From: Picocystis sp. L7
Taxonomy: Eukaryota; Chlorophyta; Picocystophyceae; Picocystales; Picocystaceae
Length of the DNA stretch: 64,000 bases
Direction of reading: 5' to 3'
NCBI GenBank assembly: GCA_020975725.1
Contig: QXJR01000027.1
Span: forward strand, 744,001 to 808,000
Position 1 is the stretch's first letter. Each line of letters opens with the position of its first letter. The position numbers were made by a program, and so were the translations under genes. Below the pieces are notes generated by a model. That model was not told the origin of the DNA, ran no database searches, and saw nothing but the letters and a program-made list of their open reading frames with translations. Shown piece after piece: positions 45,333 to 54,600 of the stretch.

Positions 45333-46961
45333 ATGAGCAATCCCGACGTCGCAGGCGAAATGCAGGAGCGCAAGGTGGAGGATCTGCCCGCAGGGCTGCG
45401 CGTGCTGGTCGTGGACGACGATCCCCTCTGCCTCATGATCGTGGAGAAGATGCTGCGACGATGCAACTACACCGGTGCGTCGCGACGAGCGAAAGAACCG
45501 GAACCAACGCACGAAGATCTCAACACGAACGTGCCTCTTCGACGCGAATTCGAAGCGTGGAAGACGCATGATGCGTGCGAACGAACAAAAAACGAGAGGC
45601 GTGTGCGTGGCCGTCGCGTCGAACGAGCTGCTGACGCGCCCGTTCGTGTGTGCGGGTGCCGGGAAACCCTGCCGCTGCCATCGACGAAACGAAACCGTTG
45701 ACGCCACAGTCACGACCTGCAATCGTGCCGTGAAGGCGATGGACATGTTACGTGACGACAAGTCTAGGTTCGACATTGTACTGAGCGACGTGTACATGCC
45801 GGACATGGACGGATTTCGTCTGTTGGAAATGATCGGTCTGGAGCTGGACGTGCCCGTCATCAGTACGTGAAAAAAAACGAGACGAACTACGCGGTAGAAC
45901 GAAGAGGAAAGGGAAAGGCGTGTGGGATACCATCTGCGCCGGTTGAATCCCCGTGGATTAGGCGAAAACTGACTCGATACCGCGCGCGCGTCGCAGTGAT
46001 GTCTGCCAACGGAGAAACGTCGGTAGTTCTGCGAGGCATTACCCACGGTGCGGTGGATTACTTGCTCAAGCCGGTTCGAATAGAAGAGCTAAGGAACATC
46101 TGGCAGCACGTTGTGCGTAAAAAACAGGGCCATGTCTCCCTCTTCGATGACCGTGATGTCGAAAGCAAAGACGAAAGAGGTTCTGCTGGGAAGGACAGCA
46201 AACGGAAGGGCAAAGGCCTGGATGACTCTGAGGGCGGGTCGTCAAAAAAACCCCGTGTGATATGGACCGTGGAGCTCCACCAGCAGTTTGTGAATGCAGT
46301 AAATCAACTTGGGATAGAGAAAGCAGTGCCCAAACGCATATTGGACCTGATGAACGTTCAGGGACTCACCCGTGAAAATGTAGCCTCACACCTTCAAAAG
46401 TACAGGCTGTACTTGAAGCGTCTCAGCGGATCCAATCAGCTGGGACCCGGGAGCGATCAGTCGCATTTTGGAATGCTTGGACCAGGAATGGGTCATATGG
46501 TGCCTGGGCAGCACGGCGGGATGATGGTGAGACCAGTGGGCCACAACGGGATGGGAATGGTACCTCCAGGTCAGTTTGTCCATGGTCAGCCTATGGGACA
46601 ACCTTATCATCCTATGGGAAGAGCAGCTGGGGCTGGTCCTCCACCTTCAGCAGTGGGCCTTCCCACTGGCGGCCTACATACGGCACACAGTGGGATGTAC
46701 TCAGGGCAACACAATCAATACATGGGCGGACAAAACAATTACCCATCTCGGATGCAGATGGATTCTCGAACATCTGGAGAAATGGGGGTGCAGCATGGGG
46801 AGCCTCATACCCAGATGCAATACCAACATCACCAACATACCAGCGGTGACGTTGGTTTAGGAAGCTACGATGTCGATCTGAGCGGGGTGGATGGCTCTGA
46901 TCAACTTGATGACATACTTTCAGTGTTTCTGAAAGACAACATTGGGCATGAAGAAAAGTGA
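45333..46961 (+). CDS. Type-B response regulator (receiver plus GARP/Myb DNA-binding domain), three exons
   Basis: Exons are 45333-45474, 45710-45862 and 45997-46961, giving 419 residues. The receiver domain carries DDD at residues 28-30, phospho-acceptor Asp74 in [12 protein letters not shown], and Lys123 in LLKPVR. Joining exons restores [11 protein letters not shown] and VPVIMMSANGE, which confirms both introns. The GARP domain follows: [40 protein letters not shown] and [13 protein letters not shown]. The C-terminal third is Gly/Met/His/Pro/Gln-rich and likely activates transcription. In plants such proteins (ARR-B) are the outputs of cytokinin phosphorelays; in algae the signal may differ. 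An in-frame ATG at 45273 would add 20 residues. An AATAAA is at 46979-46984. Confidence 0.93.
45475..45709 (+). other. Intron 1 of response regulator gene (235 bp, GT-AG, phase 1)
   Basis: The donor is GTGCGT and the acceptor CCACAG. Removal joins CNYT to VTTCNRA through a split GTC codon. Confidence 0.88.
45863..45996 (+). other. Intron 2 of response regulator gene (134 bp, GT-AG, phase 1)
   Basis: The donor is GTACGT and the acceptor TCGCAG. A CTGAC branch-like motif (45969-45973) lies 23 nt before the acceptor end. Removal gives VPVIMMSANGE. Confidence 0.9.
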
Positions 46962-47805
46962 CCAAAGTTTCTGGCTTCAATAAATCAATGTACAGTGTAG
47001 TGAATTAGATTGCTAACATCTTTTGGCCAGTTCTTGCTTGTAATTTAGCACTGGCCATCTCTTTGCGGGGAACTATTTGGTGTAGGTAGGCACTTTCCTT
47101 CTTCCCATATAGAAAATCTCAAGTCACTCAAGATTATCGGATCTTTTGGCTCCTTGCCCTACCTACAAGCACCTCAGTAGCGCCATTGTCCACTGCAAAA
47201 GCTAAGATGGGTTATGCTGGGTTTGTGAATCGGTGGATACGGTGTCGTGTACTTCCACCACCTCCAACACATGCCGCGTACATGAAAGAACAAAGTCCCG
47301 GATTTGACATGTGGGCGTCCACCTTCTTGCAAAAGAAGGAATGGCGATTTCGAAACCGTCGACTATCCGAATGGACACATTTGCGCTTTTGAAATACGGC
47401 TCGGGTACGAACCTCGAGCCTCTCCATTTCGTGGGAGAGAAGATCCAATGAGGGAATACGGTGGCCCACACATTTATGTTAATTGATCCCTTCACCGTGT
47501 CTGTCCTTGAGGCTCGGGTGAAAACCTTCCTTTGTTCTTCGATTCTATTGGCTTTTGGTCGGATGTTATACCGTACCCCCTTTCACGAAGAAGTGCAAAG
47601 CTCGTACTATCAAACTCGGCGGCATGGTAGTCTTCTTTGCTTGGATCCTGTGTGGTATCCATGGACGCTGCTTTTACTGGTCTTGCTCTCCTTCTCCCCG
47701 AATTTCGCTCATCGTACGATCGAGCACCAGAGTTATGTCTCATTAAGTCATCGTCCTTCGGGGGCCTTGTTTTCTAGACGCCGCCTCGCAAGCCCAATGT
47801 CGTCG
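46962..47805. other. Flank left of the retrotransposon, no gene seen
   Basis: After the response regulator poly(A) signal the sequence is anonymous, with short frames only. The last four bases, GTCG (47802-47805), form the left copy of the probable target-site duplication. Confidence 0.45.
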
Positions 47806-48569
47806 TGTTGCGCCCAGCCCTCTCGCGACACCTGTCTTGCCGAGGTTGTCCTTCGACGATGAGGAATATGCACTCAATCGTGAGGCTTTTGAGAGGTTCT
47901 CAATTATATTCGGGCCATTCACTTGGGACTTGTTTGCCTCGCCAAACAATGCCCAATGTCCGGCCTTCTTTACACGGGAGACCAATGCTCTCGCCCAAGA
48001 ATGGGCTAGTCTTGGCAACCTATGGGTACACCCACCCTGTTGCCTCATTGACTCCGTGATAGGCAAGTTGGAGGCCGAACCTAGAGCCCTTGTGACCATG
48101 ATCACTCCGCATTGGCCAAAGGCTCCCTGGTTCCCTCGCTTGCAGCATCTCGCTACCTACCAGGAGGTACTAGGGAGGCATGAGGGAATATTCTCGGATG
48201 CCCAAGGAAGGCCCTTGCCTTCCCCTCACTGGGACGTCCTCCTTAGCCATGTCCCTAGGCGGATGCAGGGCCAGGACTAACCCGAATAGGGACCGGTTTG
48301 TCCCCCTTTCTAATAAGGGCTCTGTGGCCGATGAACCGGATAAATACGTGGCTTAGCCACGGGCGGATTACCCAATGGAGTTAAGATGTAATATTAATTG
48401 CGGCGGAGGGGAACGAGAACAACAACAACGTTCCTCAACGTTCCGCCCAACGGTCTCGAGCACCGCGGCGACACGAACGCACGAGCGAACGAGCGCGAAC
48501 GCACGCCGACGCCACCACCCTCGTCGTCTTCGCGCCACAGGAAAAGGAGGTGGGCGCGCAAGCGCCACA
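47806..48569 (+). repeat. 5' LTR (764 bp)
   Basis: TG...CA bounded. Its first 475 bp duplicate the end of the polyprotein frame, stop at 48278-48280, and so look like a small gene without being one. A TATA-like ATAAATA (48340-48346) is followed at once by a 15-bp inverted repeat CGTGGCT-T-AGCCACG (48347-48361). Confidence 0.93.
48347..48361. promoter_or_regulatory. Inverted repeat next to the LTR TATA-like box
   Basis: Seven-base arms around one T sit immediately after ATAAATA. The position suits a protein-binding site or an RNA hairpin at the start of the element's transcript. A second copy lies in the 3' LTR. Confidence 0.4.
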
Positions 48570-48609
48570 CCGTTCAACGAGTCTTCCGCCCGCGAGTGGC
48601 GGCGAAGAC

Positions 48610-51600
48610 ATGGCGAAGAAAAAAGGAGCGAGCGAGGGACGCGCCGGCAATGCCGACGGTCAACGACCCCTCGCCGCTTCGACGGTGGTGGCTGTCGGCA
48701 TTGCCGACGCCAAGCGAGAACGCGCGCGCCCGGAGAGAGGCGCCGTGCCTCCACGAACCTCTCGCAAGGGTTTCGTGGAGGAGGCGAACGAAAAAGAGCG
48801 AGAAATGGCTCCGAAAGCCACGCTCGCCGCTCCCACCTCCCAGCAGAAGAAGCCTCGTGCTTCTGGAGGTGGTCGAGAGGCTATCCAACCCGTTCGCACC
48901 CCCACGGCCTTGGCCATGGCGTCTCCGGACGACGGTGCGCTCGAGGGTTTCGAAACCCTCGAGCACCGTGGGAAGAAGGCCAAAAGATCGGCTGCGAAAG
49001 CCGATCTGGCCTCCTCGGACGCACGGAAACTGCGCCGTGCCTCCGAGGCTACTGTTCGACCCGTCGCACGCGCCGATCGGCCCGTCGGTAGCACCGATCG
49101 TGCCGATCATGCGCGCTCCATCGCGCGCGCGCGCGGCGACGTTGATCGAACGATCCGATTGGCTGATGCCCCTCATCCTGGCTCGCCATTGGCCGAAGCA
49201 GGATCTGGGAGCTCGCTCCAGGCAGACGCCCCTGTTGGGGGCTCGCCGTTGGCTGGATCCCCTGTTGGGGCAGCCCCATTGGCTACCGATCCCGGCAAGC
49301 CCCGAGCCAGGGCAAACCGAGCGAGAGAGGCTCTGCCCCCGGCCGAGGGATCAGGGACCAAGTCCATGGATGAGAGTGAGGATGAGAGCCTAAGGCCCAT
49401 CTACCTCGAGAATCTTCTCTCCGACGAAGGGGAGGCCCGAGCCAAGCAAGGTCCTCTGAAGGACTTGCAGGATCCACACGTGGAGGAGACACTCCGCTAC
49501 GTGAATCGGCCTCTACCCGTTTGGATCATGGAGTGGGGAGCCGACCCACGTCGACTCACCGACGACGAGCTTCAAGCCGTCAAGGAGTTGAAAAACTCCT
49601 ACTCCCGCGAGTGCCGTTTGCTCGCCCGGAGAGCAGCTACTGCTACCTCCGAAGAGAAGAAACACTCCATCCAGAGGTCTCGCACCCACATGATGCAAGA
49701 CCTCGCCCGACTCGAAGAGCTTTGTGAACACGAGCTCGCCTACCGTGAGGTGGCCATCGAGAAAGAGCGGGAACGCATTGAGCTTGAGCGGCAACGTGAG
49801 ATTGCGGGCTTTGTAAGAGACCGAAGCGAGAGCTTGCGTAGCATGGCCGCGCTCTCTCCAGCCGAGGCTCATAAGCTATTCAACAGTGCGATGGACTTGT
49901 TCGACTTCCTACGAGAGTCGCAACCGAAAGGGTCCTTGACTCAGCTGGCTCGATCGGCATTCCAAGAATCCGCGCTCGATCTTTTGGTAGATCCTCTCCA
50001 CGAGGAGAGCCAAGGACCACGCGACAAGTTCATTGAACGTGCCTTGGTCCGTGCAGGAGTGGTGGAGGAGCCGCACGAGATGCGCCCCCTTACGGCGACC
50101 GCCCTTGATCCCGAAAGGATCACGCGCGCCACACTCCCCTTGCCTCCGACCTTCGACGGTACGAAACTCGACCGCCATTCCTTGAGGGATTGGCTTCAAT
50201 CGGTCCGAGACTTCACCTCCGGTCATTCGGACAAGGAAGAAGCGCAAGTTGCGCTTGCCGCACGCTACCTCATAGGGAGCGCACAAAGGTTCTATAAATT
50301 GGCCACTCAAGCCCATCCGCCAACCACTTGGAAACAATTTTCAAGTGTGTTGCGACGACACTACTACCCTGACGATGTCGGATGGGAGTGTGTCCTTGAG
50401 CTCGCCCGCGGCTACCAACGCCAAGGCGAGAGTGCGGAGGACTTCTACTTGCGCATGCGCAAGGAAGTTGAAGGGGCCATGGAATCCACCGATCCATTCC
50501 TCCGTGCCTTGCGCACCCCGGATGGCCAAAGGAGGTTCTGGGAGCAATTCTTCTTGATTATGTTTCGAGCCAAACTCCGACCACAGTTGGGGAGGCTCCT
50601 CGACAATCACATCCGTCACGCTCAGAGAGTGGGACAGGAGATTGTCAATGGGGAACAACTTCTCCGAGAGGTGAAACATTTCGAAGGGCAACTCCCCTCC
50701 GAGCCCCAAGGGCATCAGGGAGGTGGTAAAGGCAAAGGAAAATCTCCTCTCATGCCACCCCTCACAAAGGGTCCCACCTATGCGCGAATGGCAGGGTCTG
50801 GAAGCGGCCAACCTCGTTACGCTCCGTCCCCGGCTCCCCAAGGGTTGCCACAGGAGGCCATGGTGCAAATCCCAGCCTCGGCATTGACCTTCGGGCAGCT
50901 CCAAGCCGCCCAAGGTTGGACAAGGCCCCAAGGAGCGCCTCCTCAAGCTCCGCTGGCACCGCATCAGCGAGCTTTCAAGCCCGGCGGCAAGAAGAAAACC
51001 CGCCGAGGCACCTCCGCACAAAAAGGTAGGTTGTGGAGCAGCGAAGTTTCCGAGGAGGCCCTCGACAACTCGAACCTGATGACTGACGGTGAGTTGCTCA
51101 CTATGTCCGTGCCAAGGCAAAGGAAAAGGACGCATGTAAGTCCCCCTTGCCGTGCGACATATCGTGAAGCACCCAAGTGTGCACTATGTAATAGGACTTT
51201 GGATAATTGTGCTTGTGAAAACCGCTATCCTTGCCCTCCTCCATTGCACACTTCGGTCCCGGTGGAAACTCCCAAGGTGGACGCACCCCCAGAGTTCCCA
51301 CTAAGTCCGGGAGAGTTTCACTCTCCCCTTCACGCGACTCCGTTGAGCGCGAACCTCCCGTCTACCATCGGTACGCTATGTGAGTTTAGCTCGGGACTAT
51401 GCACGAGCATGGTCGTGATGCTTTCCATAGCAGGGTTATCGGCAAAAGCCTTTGTCGATACGGGTGCTACCCACAACTTCATAAGCTGTCGCTTCCACGA
51501 TCGTGTGTGCCAAGCCGACCCAAGTGGTCGTACATCCACCCCCAAGCGAGAAAATCTGACGTACCGCTTAGGCGTTGGTGAGACGTTGCACAAGGCACCG

Positions 51601-54600
51601 GTCGTGAACTTGACCTTCACCATCGATAAGGAGAAGGTCGAGAGGCCTTTTGCGGTGTGTCCCCTCAATACTTATGACGTGGTGTTGGGGATGGACTTCC
51701 TGGTCTCGTTCCACGCGAGCTTAGAGTTCCCAAGGAACGTTCTGACGTTTCGCCATCAAGGGAGAAAGCATGAGCTTCGCGGCGATTCGAACTTCGCCTC
51801 GAAGCATGGGATGGATGCATTCTGCTCTATGCAAGAAGCCGCCCAAATCCTACGTTCCAGCCGCAAGGCTCGTGAAGGTAGCCTTTTCGTGCTCATCCAA
51901 CGTCTACCCGACTTGGAACATGAGGAGGACGATCTCGGAAAAAGGATAGCTAGCCTTACTCTCTCCGAAGATCACTCTCTCACCTCCCAAGGCAAGAAAC
52001 GGCTCGACAAGCTCCTCCATAAATATGCATCGGTCTTCCGAGGCAAAGAGGAAAGCTTTGCCTTGCCTCCCGAACGAGTGTCGGGAGAGGTGTGTCGCAT
52101 ACCCTTGGACGTCGCAAAAGACGGTCCCAAAAGTCGGCCGCCTATCCGTCTCTCCCCGGAGAAGACCAAGGCATGTCGAGAGCTCATCGACCAGTTACTC
52201 AAAGACGGCAAGATGGCGCATTCGCCCGGATCGCCATTTGGAGCCCCGGTACTCCTCATACCGAAGAAGGATGGGCGATACCGTATTGTCTTTGATTACC
52301 GCATGCTGAACAACCTCACGATCAAGGACAAATATCCTCTTCCTTTGATCGATGACTTGCTCCTAGACTTGAGCACCTCGAAGTTCTTCTCGTCCTTTGA
52401 CGTGAAAGACGGGTTTTACAATATGCTTGTGGCCCCCGAGGATCAATACAAAACAGCATGCGTGACGCCGTTTGGTCAATTCGTTTGGCGTGTCATGCCA
52501 ATGGGCCTGGCAAACGCCCCCTCTATCTTCCAGCGCATGATGAACCGCATCGTGTCGCCCTTAACGAACACCAAGGCGTACATGGATGATATCCTCATCC
52601 ACTCTGGGTCAGAGGCTGATCACTTGGATCACCTCGAGGCTTTCTTCCAACGCTGCAAGGCTGAGCATATCGTGCTCGCCAAGGAGAAGACGGCGCTCTT
52701 TAAGAAAGCCCTCGACTACGCCGGATTCCATATTGGCGATGGCCGAGTGATGATGCAAAAGCGTCTCGTGGAGAAAATTGAGAACTTTCCCCGGCCAACT
52801 AGCATCAAGGAGAATCAAAGCTTCTTAGGCTTGTGCAATTACTACTCCTCCTTCATTAAGGACTTCCCCACTCTTGCTGCTCCTCTTTCGGACATCAATA
52901 GAAAGGCGTTTAAAGGAGACTTCGTTGGCTCCTGGACTGAGGTTCAAGAGGACGCGTTCCAGCGCCTCAAGGCTGCTCTAGTTCAAGAGCCCGTCCTCGT
53001 CCAATACGATCCGAACAGAGAGACGCGCGTAGAGACGGATGCTAGTAAGATCGCTACCGGCGCGATCCTTTCTCAACTACATGAGGATGGCAAGTGGCAT
53101 CCGGTTGCTTACTATGGGCGAAAATTCAATGATGCCCAACGCAACTACTCCACAGCTGAGCAAGAGACTCTTGCTATTTTGCAAAGTCTCGTCAAGTGGA
53201 AGCATCTTCTGCAAGGACGCTCTTTCACTGTCTTAACCGACAACACTGCGTCCAAATACTTGCAAACGAAGAATGCTGATCAACTCTCCTCTCGGGAGAT
53301 CCGCTGGCTAGACGCCTTGGCTGAGTTTACCCCTTTCGAGGTCCAGTACCGTCAAGGCATCGCCAACCCTGGAGCGGACGCTCTCAGTCGCACCGATTGG
53401 GACAGGGGCCAAGTCTTTCGTGTCCTCCATGTTGGGCCACCCGCGGAAGACTTGATTCCCTCCTTGGAAGAGATCTTGTTGATCGAGCCTATGCTCTCCC
53501 TCGATCTAGCGGTCATTGGTACCTTTCGATCGAAAGCTGCTCGCGAACGTTGGATGCTGCAATATGATCGGGCACGCCTTAAGGCCCCCGTTCGATGGCG
53601 TACAAGCCGTCCCCTCCGCTTTGAGGCAACATCCCTCGCGGAGGTAGCCAACCGCAAGCGGCTCCCGCAGGCTCACGTAGTGCTCCTCGCTGATGACAAG
53701 CACCTTGACCTTCCCGCTTGCGACCGACTCCTTAGTAGGTTGCCTGCCTCCACCCATGTGATTCATTCGGCCACGTATAATGGAACGTGCGCCCGTGCTA
53801 CCAAGTCCTATAGGCTTGCGTCCGGTCTCACCGTGCGCACCACGTTGCAAGTCAACCCAGGTACTGATCTCAGGCTGATCACCTTAGCAGACCTCCTCCG
53901 GCGGTCGATGCCTTTGCTCACCATCCCAGCACTCGTTCAGCCGCCTCCCGGGCCAGCTCTTCGAGCTATGGGTGGTTCCCTTGAGATTCCATCGGTTGAC
54001 CCCCAGGAGGAAGATTTGTATACATTGGTGCAACGAGCAGGTGAGAAAGACAAAGCTTATCAGGCTCTTGTAGCTTCACCACCGAAGAAACACGAAGTTC
54101 GTGACAACCTCGTGTGGCGCATCGATCCCGAGACGGATCGTGTTTGCCTGGTGGTGCCGAATGATGTTGCCGTGCGACAACGACTTGTGGACCGTGTCCA
54201 CGCAGATGCCCACTTTGGCGCTCAACGCACCTATGAGCAATGCCGACAACATTTTGTTTGGCAAGGTATGAAGTCGTACATTATCGACTTTGTCCGTACT
54301 TGTCCTCGTTGCCAGCTCCTCAAGCCGAGCAACCGACCCGCGAAGCATCTCGTCCACATGCAAGAGATCTTCCCCTACCCTTTCCACACGATTGCGGTAG
54401 ACGAAGTTGTCGGACTTCCCGCCACTTCGAGAGGTCACAACGCGGTACTAACCGTCACATGCCGGTTTTCCAAGTACGCTCTCTACTTCCCGATGCACAC
54501 TGATTGGACAACGCACGACGTTGCCAAGGTGCTCATGGACCGAGTAATCCATCAGTTCGGAAGTCCGCGAGTTGTCCTCACCGACAACGGGCCCCGATTT

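Noticed and set aside
47837-48280. Apparent 147-codon gene just after 47.8 kb
   Set aside because: It is the LTR copy of the last residues of the retrotransposon polyprotein, separated from its proper upstream frame.
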